A DNA stretch of 64,000 nucleotides from Rhizobiaceae bacterium (GCA_017640615.1 JAEPQK010000003.1:310001-374000); one strand, 5' to 3'. Shown: positions 32,161-40,993, counted from the stretch's first letter. The notes: a model not told the origin generated them from the letters alone. A program made the numbers and translations.

Positions 32161-33276
32161 ATGCTGATGCAGGTGGAGACGCGTTCGTTGAAGAATGCCG
32201 GCACCGCTGAGAGCCTGACCGTAACCGACATTACCGAGGACGCGTCGAAGCTCGACGCGTTCGATCACCATGAGCGCATTTGGCTGGGCCGCGACGAGAA
32301 ACGCGGCCTCACGGCTATCGTCGCCATCCATGACACGCGCCTCGGCCCGGCACTTGGCGGCACCCGCGTCTGGCCACATGAAAGCTTTGAGGCTGCCCTC
32401 ACCGACGCTCTGCGCCTCTCGCGCGGCATGACCTATAAGGCCGCGGTCGCCAACCTGCCTCTCGGCGGCGGCAAAGCGGTCATCTGGGCCGACCCGGCAA
32501 CCGACAAGGCGCCGGCGTTGCTCGATGCCTATGCCGAGATGCTGGCGCAGCTCGACGGACAATATTACACCGCCGAGGATGTCGGCCTGTCGTTGGCAGA
32601 TGCCGACTATCTGCGCGAGCGCACCCGCAACGTGTCCGGCACGACAATTGGCGGCAGCGGCAATCCTTCGCCGGTCACCGCACATGGCGTCTATCTCGGT
32701 CTCAAGGCGGCATTCGCCTACCGCAACGGCCATGAAGACCTGACCGGCGTACGTGTTGCAGTTCAGGGGCTGGGTTCGGTTGGTTGGGCGCTCTGCGAGC
32801 GGCTTCACGCCGACGGTGCGAAGCTGATCGTCTCCGACATCAACGAAAACCGCGTGGCCAAAGCCGTCTCGGCATTCGGCGCGGAAGCCGTCAGCGCTGA
32901 CAAAATCCTCTCTGCCGACGCCGACATATTCGCGCCTTGCGCTTTGGGCGCTGTGCTTTCGTCCGAGACAATCCCTGCCCTCAAGGCGAAGATTGTGGCA
33001 GGCGCCGCCAACAACCAGCTTGCCGAGCATGGTGACGCGCGGCTCCTGATGGATCACGGTGTGCTTTACGCCCCGGACTATGTGCTGAACGCAGGCGGGC
33101 TGATCAACGTGGCGGGCGAACTCGACCGGGACGGTTATGACCGCGATCGCGTGCTGAAGGCGTTGCAGGAAATTCCCGCGACGCTGATGGCGATCTTCGA
33201 GCGCGCCGAACAGCTCGGTCGACCGACAAACGATATCGCCAAGGACATCGCTGACGAACGGCTGGTGAACAACTGA
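32161..33276 (+). CDS. Leucine/Glu/Phe/Val-type amino acid dehydrogenase
   Basis: A 371-residue NAD-dependent oxidative deaminase of the Glu/Leu/Phe/Val dehydrogenase family. The catalytic lysine region is VANLPLGGGKAVIW (glycine-rich, leucine/phenylalanine dehydrogenase style), and ALGGTRVWPHESFEAAL is a substrate-domain block. The Rossmann motif is VQGLGSVGW. The size and GGTRVW motif fit leucine dehydrogenase more than glutamate dehydrogenase, but side-chain specificity is uncertain. ATG 32161 is preferred over an in-frame TTG at 32146 because GGGAGG lies 7 bp upstream. Confidence 0.9.
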   Translation: MLMQVETRSLKNAGTAESLTVTDITEDASKLDAFDHHERIWLGRDEKRGLTAIVAIHDTRLGPALGGTRVWPHESFEAALTDALRLSRGMTYKAAVANLPLGGGKAVIWADPATDKAPALLDAYAEMLAQLDGQYYTAEDVGLSLADADYLRERTRNVSGTTIGGSGNPSPVTAHGVYLGLKAAFAYRNGHEDLTGVRVAVQGLGSVGWALCERLHADGAKLIVSDINENRVAKAVSAFGAEAVSADKILSADADIFAPCALGAVLSSETIPALKAKIVAGAANNQLAEHGDARLLMDHGVLYAPDYVLNAGGLINVAGELDRDGYDRDRVLKALQEIPATLMAIFERAEQLGRPTNDIAKDIADERLVNN

Positions 33277-33283
33277 GCCGCCC

Positions 33284-33409
33284 CGTCATCCCGGAAGCCG
33301 GAGTGGAACGAAGGCTGTCCGGGACCCATTCCGTAACCTTTGCCGAGTTCACAACCGTTCCGGAATGGATCCCGGCTCGCGGTCGCGAGCTCCCTTGGCC
33401 GGGATGACG
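33284..33409. repeat. Terminal-inverted-repeat element between convergent genes
   Basis: A 126-bp element with perfect 11-bp ends CGTCATCCCGG / CCGGGATGACG. Inner palindromic parts GACCCATTCCG and CGGAATGGATCCC also pair. It contains no gene and lies between the convergent leucine-type dehydrogenase and msrA genes. It looks like a non-autonomous palindromic element. Confidence 0.7.
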
Positions 33410-33436
33410 CTCGCCACGGGATGATAGCGGAGGCGC

Positions 33437-34048
33437 CTAGCTCCCCTTGATGCCCTTCAGCGCGTTTTCGCCCCACACCTGCTCCAGGCGGGCGTCGCGG
33501 CGGCAGCCATTGCGGTAATATTTATACCGCACGGGATTCTTCTTGTAATAGTTCTGGTGGTAGTCCTCGGCCGGCCAGAAGGTTGGCGCGGATACGATAT
33601 CCGTCACCACATTCCCACCCAGCTCGCGTGCAGCCGCCTTTTTGGCTTTTTCGGCTGCGGCCTTCTGCTCGGCATTCGTGGCATAGACCGCCGTCGAATA
33701 GCTGTGGCCGCGGTCGCAAAACTGGCCGCCGCCATCCGTCGGGTCGATCGAGCGGAAAAACGCCGCGACCAGCATGTCATAGCTAACTCGCGAATTGTCG
33801 AACTCGATCCGCACCGCCTCGCGATGACCGGTGGATGAGTGATCGTAATAGGTGGGATTGTCGGTCCGCCCGCCAATATAGCCGGAGGTGGTGGACACCA
33901 CGCCGGACACTTTGTCGAAATCGGCTTCCACGCACCAGAAGCAGCCGCCGGCGAAAATCGCCACTTCCATCTGCGCGGAAGCGGGCTGAGTGGTGGGAAG
34001 CGCTGCGGCTGTGGCGAACAGAAGCGCATAAGCAGTATTGCGGATCAT
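33437..34048 (-). CDS. msrA: Exported peptide-methionine (S)-S-oxide reductase
   Basis: Repairs S-methionine sulfoxide in proteins. The 203-residue product has a Sec signal peptide (YALLFATAAALPTTQPASA-Q), so it acts in the periplasm. The catalytic core GGCFWC places the nucleophile at C36 and a second Cys at C39. EVRIEF-type strands and TSGYIGG, HREAVRIEF and YHQNYYKKNP complete the family. Many genomes carry a second cytoplasmic msrA; this is the exported form. ATG 34048. Confidence 0.95.
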   Translation of the reverse strand: MIRNTAYALLFATAAALPTTQPASAQMEVAIFAGGCFWCVEADFDKVSGVVSTTSGYIGGRTDNPTYYDHSSTGHREAVRIEFDNSRVSYDMLVAAFFRSIDPTDGGGQFCDRGHSYSTAVYATNAEQKAAAEKAKKAAARELGGNVVTDIVSAPTFWPAEDYHQNYYKKNPVRYKYYRNGCRRDARLEQVWGENALKGIKGS

Positions 34049-34225
34049 CGAAGAACCTCCGGTTTCGCAGCGGAAACTAGCACTGCTTTTTCGCGGTTCA
34101 AATCACTGGCCAACACGGTTGTGTGAAAGCGCCGGCCCCGCGCCAAACCTCGCACAGTCCGGAAACGGGTGGCGAGCAGCGTCCTTTGCCAATAGGTGGG
34201 TGGCCTCTTCAACGAGGACACGGCC

Positions 34226-34936
34226 ATGAAACATTTTCTTCTCATTCACGGCAGCTGGCACGGCGCCTGGTGCTGGTTCAAGGTTCTGCCGCGCCTTCGC
34301 GCGCACGGAACGGTCTCGGCCGTCAACCTGCCGGGACGCGGACGCGATCCCGCACCATTCCCCGCCATCGATCTTGCCGCGATGGTGAAAGCCGCCGAAG
34401 CGCATATGCCGGCTGAAGGCAAGACGACCATTGTCGTGCATAGCCGCTACGGCATTCTGGCTTCCACGCTCGCGGAAAAACACCCGAACCGCATCGAGCG
34501 TGTGATCTACCTTGCCTCCTTCATGCTGCCTGCGGGCGACAGCATTGCCAAATGGGCGCCGACGGACCGGGATTCGCTGATCCCGGCGAACATGGACTTC
34601 AACGAGCTGTGGGACTGGCTGCGGCCCGAAGCCTATCGCGATGCGCTTTATGCCGATTGCAGCGAGGACGATGTCGCGCTGGCGCATTCGCTTTTGTGCC
34701 GCGAGCCGATCCGGCCGGCCGGCGAGGCGCTGAAACTCACGGACGAACGCTACGGCTCGGTACCGCGTGCCTACATCAGACTGACGGAAGATCGCGCGGT
34801 GTCGCTCAACCTGCAGGACAGGCTGATCGAGGCGAGCCCGCCGGAGCGCGTGGAAAGTATCACCGCCAGCCACTCTGCCTACTTCTCTCAGCCCGACAGG
34901 CTGACCGAAACGATCCTGAAACTGGCTACCGACTGA
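34226..34936 (+). CDS. Alpha/beta-fold hydrolase, methylesterase/HNL-like, unusual nucleophile elbow
   Basis: A 236-residue alpha/beta hydrolase resembling plant methylesterase/hydroxynitrile-lyase-like proteins: LIHGSWHGAWCWFKVLP near the N-terminus, VIYLASFMLPAGDS, and the catalytic His in ITASHSAYFSQPDRLTETI. The nucleophile elbow reads VVHSRYGI: Ser73 and the preceding His are kept, but both glycines of GxSxG are replaced (V71, Y75). It may have altered activity. The substrate is unknown. ATG 34226 follows GAGGACA and is preferred to an in-frame start at 34196. Confidence 0.82.
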   Translation: MKHFLLIHGSWHGAWCWFKVLPRLRAHGTVSAVNLPGRGRDPAPFPAIDLAAMVKAAEAHMPAEGKTTIVVHSRYGILASTLAEKHPNRIERVIYLASFMLPAGDSIAKWAPTDRDSLIPANMDFNELWDWLRPEAYRDALYADCSEDDVALAHSLLCREPIRPAGEALKLTDERYGSVPRAYIRLTEDRAVSLNLQDRLIEASPPERVESITASHSAYFSQPDRLTETILKLATD

Positions 34937-35074
34937 CGATATCTGGGCGTCTCGCACCATAGTATTATCCGTTGGGTTGCACGCAATAATATATTTAAGG
35001 TTGTATTACGATGTCCAATTTACTGGCATCTATATTGCATCACATCTTCCGTGTAACGAAAACGGGGACGGATA

Positions 35075-35413
35075 ATGTCTAATGTTATTCAGTTTGGGAC
35101 AAGGCGTTCTGGAATAGAACGCCCAACCTCGGGGCCTCCACCCGAGGAAAGACGATCGGATCGGCGCCGTCGCGTGAGGCGCGCGGCGGTACTGCATTTC
35201 AACAGCGGCTACGGAGCTTTCGACGCCAGCATCCGCAATCAATCGCCCAATGGCGCATGCATCGACATCGACAGCACGTTCGGCGTGCCGACGCGATTTC
35301 AGCTCACGGTCTCCGGCATCAAGATCGGAGACGCACATGTGCGCTGGCGCTCTTCCACACAGTTGGGCGTGGTCCTGCTGGAACCGTTTCCGCCGGATCT
35401 GACACCTGGCTAG
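35075..35413 (+). CDS. PilZ-domain protein
   Basis: A 112-residue single-domain PilZ protein, a predicted cyclic-di-GMP receptor. The basic motif RRSDRRRRVRR supplies the RxxxR element and the second motif is NQSPNGACI, matching (D/N)xSxxG. No other domain is present, so it probably acts by binding a partner. It is preceded by an unusually AT-rich region (about 34960-35060) that likely holds its promoter. The sdhB-tail duplicate begins 25 bp after its stop. Confidence 0.88.
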   Translation: MSNVIQFGTRRSGIERPTSGPPPEERRSDRRRRVRRAAVLHFNSGYGAFDASIRNQSPNGACIDIDSTFGVPTRFQLTVSGIKIGDAHVRWRSSTQLGVVLLEPFPPDLTPG

Positions 35414-35437
35414 GCGGACCGGCCTCGAGCGGCGCTC

Positions 35438-35525
35438 AAACCCGCCGCTCGACCATCATCTTCTTGATCTCAGCAATCGCCAACGCAGGGTTCAGGCCCT
35501 TGGGGCAGGCCTGGGTGCAGTTCAT
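35438..35525 (-). pseudogene. Duplicate of the sdhB 3' end (88 bp)
   Basis: These 88 bp match 35591-35678, the last 29 codons of sdhB, at 86 positions. Both differences fall in third codon positions and are silent (CCC/CCG Pro, GGC/GGT Gly). The copy even has its own stop (TGA at 35436-35438 where sdhB has TAA). It lies 153 bp downstream of the true end, in the same orientation, and cannot be translated as a useful protein. It looks like a recombination or integration scar. Confidence 0.88.
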
Positions 35526-35588
35526 TGCCGCCCGACCGCAGCGCGCCAGCGCGAGGCAAGATCAGGGAACGATCATGAAAGGCGACGG

Positions 35589-36368
35589 TTAAACCCGCCG
35601 CTCGACCATCATCTTCTTGATCTCAGCAATCGCCAACGCAGGGTTCAGACCCTTCGGGCAGGCCTGGGTGCAGTTCATGATCGTGTGGCAGCGATAGAGC
35701 CGGAACGGGTCTTCCAGATTGTCGAGCCGCTCGCCGGTCTTCTCGTCACGGCTGTCGATCAGCCAGCGATAGGCCTGCAACAGAACGGCCGGTCCGAGAT
35801 AGCGTTCGCCGTTCCACCAATAGCTCGGGCAGGAAGTCTGGCAGCAGAAACACAGAATGCACTCATAAAGCCCGTCGAGCTTCTGCCGCTCCTCATGGCT
35901 TTGCCGCCATTCCTTAGCGGGTTCGGGCGTCTCCGTCTGTAGCCAAGGCTCGATCGAGGAAAGCTGCGCGTAAGGCACCGAAAGGTCGGGCACGAGGTCT
36001 TTCACCACCGGCATGTGTGGCAGCGGGTAGACCTTCACCGAACCGTTCACTTCATCCATGCCCTTGGTGCAGGCGAGCGTGTTGGTGCCATCGATATTCA
36101 TCGCGCAGGAACCGCAAATACCTTCGCGGCAGGAGCGGCGCAGCGTCAGCGTCGGGTCGACATTGTCTTTGATCCAAAGAAGCGCGTCGAGAACCATCGG
36201 CCCGCAATCGTCCAGGTCGACATAGTAGGTATCGACGCGCGGATTATCGCCATCGTCGGGCGACCAGCGGTAGATCCGGTATTCGCGCAGGTTCGACGCA
36301 CCATCCGGCTTCGGCCAGACCTTGCCCTCGGTCACCCGGGAATTTTTGGGAAGCGTGAGTTCAACCAT
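35589..36368 (-). CDS. sdhB: Succinate dehydrogenase iron-sulfur subunit
   Basis: Complex II subunit passing electrons from FAD to ubiquinone. The 259-residue protein has the [2Fe-2S] cysteines in [12 protein letters not shown], the [4Fe-4S] set in [17 protein letters not shown], and the [3Fe-4S] set in [17 protein letters not shown]. It is the last gene of sdhC-D-A-x-B and is separated from sdhA by a small exported-protein gene. Its 3' end is duplicated at 35438-35525. Confidence 0.97.
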   Translation of the reverse strand: MVELTLPKNSRVTEGKVWPKPDGASNLREYRIYRWSPDDGDNPRVDTYYVDLDDCGPMVLDALLWIKDNVDPTLTLRRSCREGICGSCAMNIDGTNTLACTKGMDEVNGSVKVYPLPHMPVVKDLVPDLSVPYAQLSSIEPWLQTETPEPAKEWRQSHEERQKLDGLYECILCFCCQTSCPSYWWNGERYLGPAVLLQAYRWLIDSRDEKTGERLDNLEDPFRLYRCHTIMNCTQACPKGLNPALAIAEIKKMMVERRV

Positions 36369-36383
36369 CTTTCGGCCTGTCGC

Positions 36384-36713
36384 TTACTGATTCTGACACT
36401 GCTGCGGTGTCTGGGTCATGAAGTTCGCCATTTCCATCATCTCGGCGCCAGTCAGATCCATTTGCGCTTTCATTTGCGCCTGCGTGTCTTTCCTGAGCGC
36501 TGCGACGAAGAAGGCGAGTTGCCTTTCGTTCAGCGTCTCGTGCACCTTGTCGAGGACACAGGCGCAGGCGGAATCGGAAAACTGAAGATCGGCCTTGCAG
36601 GACGCCAGAATAGCATCGTCGTCCGCTGATGCCTGACCGGATATTAACAGTGCCCCGCCTGCGAAAACGGCAGCTGCCAACAGGGACGCGTTGGTCGTCA
36701 ACAAAGCTGTCAT
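36384..36713 (-). CDS. Small exported cysteine-containing protein inside the sdh operon
   Basis: A 109-residue product with a signal peptide (LLAAAVFAGGALLISGQASA-DD). The mature part is helical with cysteines in ILASCKADLQFSDSACACVLDKV and a last one in TPQQCQNQ. The helix NERQLAFFVAALRKDTQAQMKAQMDL is amphipathic. ATG 36713 starts right at the sdhA stop (1 bp between) and the gene ends 15 bp before sdhB, so it is co-translated with complex II. I do not recognise a named family. A role in periplasmic redox or complex II biogenesis is only a guess from position. Confidence 0.8.
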   Translation of the reverse strand: MTALLTTNASLLAAAVFAGGALLISGQASADDDAILASCKADLQFSDSACACVLDKVHETLNERQLAFFVAALRKDTQAQMKAQMDLTGAEMMEMANFMTQTPQQCQNQ

Positions 36714-36714
36714 C

Positions 36715-38550
36715 TCAATACACCCGCTTTTTCGGTGCGATCTTGGCCGGATCGATGCCGCCATCCTTGAGCTTCAGCATCGGCTCAGTGTGAACGGGCC
36801 GGTAGGTCAGTGTCACCTTGCCCTTGTCGTTCACCTTGGCCAGCGTGTGGTGGCGCCAGTTCTTGTCGTCGCGGTCGGGATAGTCCTCATGCGCGTGCGC
36901 GCCGCGACTTTCGGTGCGGGCCTCCGCGCCATAGACGGTGGTGATAGCGCAGGCCATCAGGTTTTCCAGCTCCAGCGTCTCCACCAGATCGGAATTCCAG
37001 ATCATCGAGCGGTCGGTGACCTTGAGATCGTCGAGCTCTTTCCAGATTTCGGATACGCGCTTACAGCCCTGCTTGAGCGATTCCGACGTGCGGAAGACCG
37101 CCGCATCGTCCTGCATGGCCTTCTGCATCTTCCCGCGCAGTGCGGCCGTCGGCGTACCGCCCGAAGCATGGCGCAGCTTGTCGAAGCGGGTCATGATCTG
37201 GTCGACCGCGCTTTCGTTGATTGTAGGCACTTCCGCCTCGCGGTCGATCACCTGGCCAGCTCGAATGGCCGCCGCGCGTCCGAAGACGACAAGATCGATC
37301 AGCGAATTGGAGCCGAGCCGGTTGGCCCCGTGCACGGATGCGCTTGCGGCTTCGCCCACCGCCATCAGTCCGGGCGCGATGCGGTCCGGGTTGGCCTTTG
37401 TCGGGTTCAGCACCTCGCCCCAATAGTTGGTCGGTATGCCGCCCATATTGTAGTGCACCGTCGGTAACACAGGGATCGGCTCCCGTGTGACATCGACACC
37501 GGCGAAGATGCGCGCCGATTCCGCGATGCCCGGCAGCCGCTCGTGAATGACCGCAGGGTCGAGATGGTCGAGATGCAGGAATATGTGGTCCTTGTTCTTG
37601 CCTACTCCCCGGCCTTCACGGATTTCCATCGTCATGCAACGCGAAACCACGTCGCGGCTGGCAAGGTCCTTTGCCGAGGGCGCATAGCGCTCCATGAAGC
37701 GTTCGCCTTCGGAGTTGACGAGGTAACCACCCTCGCCGCGCACGCCTTCGGTGATCAGGCAGCCGGCGCCATAAATGCCGGTCGGGTGGAACTGGACGAA
37801 TTCCATGTCCTGCAGCGGCAAGCCCGCGCGGGCAATCATTCCGTTTCCATCACCCGTACAAGTGTGCGCCGAGGTGCAGGAGAAATAGGCCCGGCCGTAA
37901 CCGCCTGTCGCCAGCACAACCATCTTGGCCGCGAAGCGGTGGATCGTGCCGTCATCGAGATTCCACGCCACCACCCCGGTGCAGACACCGTCTGTCATGA
38001 TCAGGTCGATGGCGAAATATTCGACGAAGAACTGCGCCTTGTTCTTGACCGACTGGCCGTAGAGCGTGTGCAGGATCGCGTGGCCCGTGCGATCGGCGGC
38101 CGCGCAGGTGCGCTGCACGGGCGGCCCGTCGCCGAAATTCTGCATATGGCCGCCGAAGGGACGCTGATAAATGCGCCCATCCTCGGTGCGCGAAAACGGC
38201 ACGCCGTAATGCTCCAGCTCATAGACCGCTGCCGGTGCTTCGCGCGCGAGATATTCCATCGCGTCGACATCGCCCAGCCAGTCGGAGCCTTTGACCGTGT
38301 CATAGAGGTGCCACTGCCAGTGGTCCGGGCCCATGTTCTTCAGCGACGCAGCAATGCCGCCCTGCGCGGCGACCGTGTGCGAGCGGGTCGGGAAAACCTT
38401 GGTGATGCAGGCTGTCTTCAGCCCCTGCTCGGCCATGCCAAGCGTGGCGCGCAGGCCGGCGCCGCCTGCGCCAACGACCACGACGTCGAAGGAGTGATCG
38501 ACATAGGTGTAAGCGCCGTTGCCCGCGGCTGAACTGTCCTTAGCGGCCAC
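36715..38550 (-). CDS. sdhA: Succinate dehydrogenase flavoprotein subunit
   Basis: The catalytic subunit of complex II with covalent FAD. The 611-residue protein has the dinucleotide motif [15 protein letters not shown], the FAD-attachment His in SHTVAAQGG, the active-site region of [21 protein letters not shown], and [15 protein letters not shown] start at 38550 is chosen: GGAGG lies 9 bp upstream and it leaves only 4 bp after the sdhD stop. The frame is open upstream to 38604 but overlaps sdhD. Order sdhC-D-A is standard. Confidence 0.96.
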   Translation of the reverse strand: MAAKDSSAAGNGAYTYVDHSFDVVVVGAGGAGLRATLGMAEQGLKTACITKVFPTRSHTVAAQGGIAASLKNMGPDHWQWHLYDTVKGSDWLGDVDAMEYLAREAPAAVYELEHYGVPFSRTEDGRIYQRPFGGHMQNFGDGPPVQRTCAAADRTGHAILHTLYGQSVKNKAQFFVEYFAIDLIMTDGVCTGVVAWNLDDGTIHRFAAKMVVLATGGYGRAYFSCTSAHTCTGDGNGMIARAGLPLQDMEFVQFHPTGIYGAGCLITEGVRGEGGYLVNSEGERFMERYAPSAKDLASRDVVSRCMTMEIREGRGVGKNKDHIFLHLDHLDPAVIHERLPGIAESARIFAGVDVTREPIPVLPTVHYNMGGIPTNYWGEVLNPTKANPDRIAPGLMAVGEAASASVHGANRLGSNSLIDLVVFGRAAAIRAGQVIDREAEVPTINESAVDQIMTRFDKLRHASGGTPTAALRGKMQKAMQDDAAVFRTSESLKQGCKRVSEIWKELDDLKVTDRSMIWNSDLVETLELENLMACAITTVYGAEARTESRGAHAHEDYPDRDDKNWRHHTLAKVNDKGKVTLTYRPVHTEPMLKLKDGGIDPAKIAPKKRVY

Positions 38551-38554
38551 GTGA

Positions 38555-38938
38555 TCAGCCTCCGAATGCAAGCTTGAGCAGCGCGAACACCGAGACCGCG
38601 CCAATGACGATGGGGAAGAAGGCGTTGAGCGCCAGAAGCACGATCTTCAGCAGTTCGCCGTGAATGTAATCCTCGATGATCACCTGCATGCCGAGCTTCA
38701 TGTGAAGGAGCGCAGAGGCGAGCACCAGGATCATAACAACCGCAACCAGCGGATTGCCCAGTGTCGCCGCAACCGTTGCGTGGTCAGCACCGTTGAGCGC
38801 CACGATCAGGCCGACGAAAAAGAGGATCAGCGGGATGTTGGCGAGCGCCGTCAGTCGCTGACGCCAGAAATGGTCCGTGCCTTCCTTGGCCGAACCCAGC
38901 CCGCGCACGCGGGCCAATGTCGTTCGCATATCGCTCAT
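38555..38938 (-). CDS. sdhD: Succinate dehydrogenase membrane anchor subunit D
   Basis: A 127-residue membrane anchor with three hydrophobic helices (about residues 33-50, 61-80 and 102-125). The haem-ligand region is [19 protein letters not shown]. It works with SdhC to bind haem b and ubiquinone. The frame is open far upstream, but ATG 38938 shares a base with the sdhC stop and begins [15 protein letters not shown], the usual start. It ends 4 bp before the GTG of sdhA. Confidence 0.93.
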   Translation of the reverse strand: MSDMRTTLARVRGLGSAKEGTDHFWRQRLTALANIPLILFFVGLIVALNGADHATVAATLGNPLVAVVMILVLASALLHMKLGMQVIIEDYIHGELLKIVLLALNAFFPIVIGAVSVFALLKLAFGG

Positions 38939-39342
38939 CACATCCCCCGCGAAGCGTAGCCGGCGATCCACACGAGCACCGTAAGCGTGGCCGAGCCGGC
39001 GAGCGTTGCCCAGGCCATTTTGGTCGCGGTGGTTTTTTCGAGCATGGAGCCGGTATCCCAGATCAGATGCCGCACGCCGCCCAGCATGTGGTGAAGAAGC
39101 GCCCAGGTGTAGCCAAACAGCACGAGCCGACCCAGGAACGAGCCGTAAATGCCGTTGACGAAATCGAAATAGGCCGGCGAGATCGCCGCTGCGAGCAACC
39201 ACCAGGCGACCAGAAGAGTGCCGAAATAGAGCGCGCCGCCCGTGATGCGATGCACGATCGACATCATCATGGTCGGGATCAGACGGTACACCTGCAGATG
39301 CGGTGATACCGGGCGCTGTCGGGTGGCTGTCGTATCGCTCAT
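38938..39342 (-). CDS. sdhC: Succinate dehydrogenase cytochrome b556 subunit C
   Basis: A 134-residue cytochrome b subunit with three transmembrane helices. The family N-terminus is [12 protein letters not shown], followed by [14 protein letters not shown] (quinone-site Ser/Arg) and [15 protein letters not shown] (haem b histidine). It is the first gene of the sdh operon; the next gene, sdhD, overlaps by one base. Confidence 0.95.
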   Translation of the reverse strand: MSDTTATRQRPVSPHLQVYRLIPTMMMSIVHRITGGALYFGTLLVAWWLLAAAISPAYFDFVNGIYGSFLGRLVLFGYTWALLHHMLGGVRHLIWDTGSMLEKTTATKMAWATLAGSATLTVLVWIAGYASRGM

Positions 39343-39414
39343 GGCTTCCCCGCTGCCGCCTCCAGCTGTTGCCGAAGGAAATTTTCGAAGTCCGAAGTCT
39401 GCCGGACCGCGGAT

Positions 39415-39443
39415 TGTCTAGTCCGGTTTTTGCACTGCGTCAA
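39415..39443 (-). promoter_or_regulatory. Candidate sdh operon promoter
   Basis: On the minus strand TTGACG (39443-39438), a 17-bp spacer, then TAGACA (39420-39415), giving a leader of about 65 nt before sdhC. The -35 box is good for alphaproteobacterial sigma-70; the -10 box is weak. An inverted repeat GTCCGG/CCGGAC (39421-39426, 39446-39451) flanks the -35 box and could bind a regulator. Confidence 0.35.
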
Positions 39444-39550
39444 AGCCGGACGGCTAGGTCTTTAGGCTTGTTTACGGTGTTCGCGCCGCAGCGTCCACGC
39501 AAGGCACAAACTTCAATCGATTGAGGTCGACAGGAAGCGATCGAAGCAGC

Positions 39551-39925
39551 TCAGCGTCTGCAATCGAGCGGCGCCTGGCCCGCCCGCATCCATAGCGCTT
39601 CGCGGCCCTCAAGCACCAGCGCCAAGCCTTCAGCACCGTAACGGCTGCGCTGGTTGGGCGGCGCGGCAACAAGCTCGTAGCGCGCCATCTCCGGCTCGCC
39701 GGTCTCTTCCGAAATGCCGGAGGCGGCATTCACGGTGACGCTCGATCCGGTATTGATGACGCGGATATCGCCGCCTTCGCCGCACCTGTAAGTGGCGACG
39801 CGCGGCTGCGAGCTGGAAATCTGCTGGCCAGACCCGCCGCCGGTACAGCCTGCCGCAACTAGCGTCATGGCACAGGCAATACTCGATACAATTGCGCGGC
39901 CCCCGCGCCCGGCTGGAATCATCAT
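39551..39925 (-). CDS. MliC-like lysozyme-inhibitor lipoprotein
   Basis: A 124-residue lipoprotein with a lipobox (LVAAGC, Cys about residue 27). The mature domain resembles MliC, the membrane-bound inhibitor of c-type lysozyme: TYRCGEGGDIRVINTG, a variable middle, the SRYGAEGLALVLEGREALWMRAG strand pair, and a terminal Cys to pair with the first. MliC proteins protect peptidoglycan from host or predator lysozyme; inhibition here is inferred. It is the second inhibitor-type lipoprotein in the window. It is oriented with sdhC but about 210 bp upstream. Confidence 0.72.
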   Translation of the reverse strand: MMIPAGRGGRAIVSSIACAMTLVAAGCTGGGSGQQISSSQPRVATYRCGEGGDIRVINTGSSVTVNAASGISEETGEPEMARYELVAAPPNQRSRYGAEGLALVLEGREALWMRAGQAPLDCRR

Positions 39926-39981
39926 GGCGCGGACGCTAGGCGCAAAGGGGCGTCGAGATCAAGCATGGTCTCGGCTCAACG

Positions 39982-40443
39982 CTAGCGACCGTCGAAGCGG
40001 ATGACATAGCTCGACCAGTCGGCGGGCGCGGCGATCTGCTCATAGAGCTTGCGGCCATCCTCCGGCACGCGCGGCGCATTGAGGATCAGCTTCGACCAGC
40101 CGCGCTCCTCCGCCTGATCGGCCAACACATCGACCAGCGCTTTCGCAATACCCTTCTGGCGGTGATCGTGATGCACATAGATGTGATCGACCACACCGCA
40201 CCGCATGCCCGACACAGGCTCGGGCTGATCGGCGAACATGACGAAGCCGACAAGAGCGCCATCCATGCGCGCGCCATAGATTTCAATGCCGCGATCCTGC
40301 AGCAGCGTCTCGGCGTAAAAATCGTCCGGCCGGCGCGGCGCACCGCGCTTCAGCGCCTGCGCATAACCGGCCACCAGCGGCGCGAAATCATGCGCGTCTT
40401 TCAGCCGCAACTGGGCAATGTCGATCTCGTGATTCTGGCTCAT
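39982..40443 (-). CDS. GNAT-family N-acetyltransferase
   Basis: A 153-residue single-domain GNAT acetyltransferase. The acetyl-CoA pyrophosphate loop is VHHDHRQKGIAKALVDVL (R/QxxGxA form), preceded by the beta-4 strand DHIYV and followed by KLILNAPRVPEDGRKLYEQI. The acceptor substrate cannot be told from the sequence. It is divergent from the secreted peptide gene at 40579. Confidence 0.88.
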   Translation of the reverse strand: MSQNHEIDIAQLRLKDAHDFAPLVAGYAQALKRGAPRRPDDFYAETLLQDRGIEIYGARMDGALVGFVMFADQPEPVSGMRCGVVDHIYVHHDHRQKGIAKALVDVLADQAEERGWSKLILNAPRVPEDGRKLYEQIAAPADWSSYVIRFDGR

Positions 40444-40578
40444 GCGGGGTCCGTCTGCGAATTAACCACTTTCATCGATCCACGGGGATGGCACCCCGTA
40501 CGCCGGGTGACAAGCGTTAAGAATGCGTTAATTTGCTGAACCGAGGGGGCAGCACCTTTCACGGGGAAGGAACGCACC

Positions 40579-40929
40579 ATGCGCATGACGAAATTTGGCA
40601 CCGGCCTGGCGGTTGCAGCGGCGTTGTTTGCCGCGGCGTTGACGCCGGCGAGTGCCGGCAAATTCCTGAAGGAGCGCGTCTATGACGATTCCTTCGGCAA
40701 CCTGATTATTCTGAGCCCGTCCGGCTACAAACGCATCGTGGTGGGCATGGGCCATATCGCGGTCGAAATGGAGCCGGAGCGGCGCGCAGCCGCAGCCTAT
40801 GCGCATGACGACGGCTACCATGTCGTGAGGCGCCATTGCCATCGCCCGCCGCATATCTGGAAGGGCCGCGGCTACATGTATGGCCTCGCCGATGGCGAAA
40901 TTCCGCAGGCGCCACTGGTCTGCAAGTAA
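40579..40929 (+). CDS. Small exported protein of unknown function
   Basis: A 116-residue protein with a clear signal peptide (GLAVAAALFAAALTPASA-GK). The mature region of about 90 residues has KFLKERVYDDSFGNLIILSPSGYKRI, a His-rich stretch (VVRRHCHRPPHIWKGRG) and two cysteines near 86 and 115 that could form a disulfide. No family recognised. GAAGGAA precedes ATG 40579. A hairpin at 40938-40956 follows it directly. Confidence 0.75.
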   Translation: MRMTKFGTGLAVAAALFAAALTPASAGKFLKERVYDDSFGNLIILSPSGYKRIVVGMGHIAVEMEPERRAAAAYAHDDGYHVVRRHCHRPPHIWKGRGYMYGLADGEIPQAPLVCK

Positions 40930-40937
40930 TTCAGTAC

Positions 40938-40956
40938 CCGGCCATGACTTGGCCGG
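40938..40956 (+). terminator. Terminator-like hairpin
   Basis: CCGGCCA-TGACT-TGGCCGG followed by ATTT, 8 bp after the stop of the small exported-protein gene. The T-run is short, so it may attenuate rather than stop transcription into the next gene. Confidence 0.45.
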
Positions 40957-40993
40957 ATTTGCGTTGCCGAGTGGCGTTCAGGAAGCGTTAACC

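Noticed and set aside
35436..35525. A second sdhB or ferredoxin-like gene
   Set aside because: Only the last 29 codons are present, without start or other cluster cysteines; it is a duplicate fragment.
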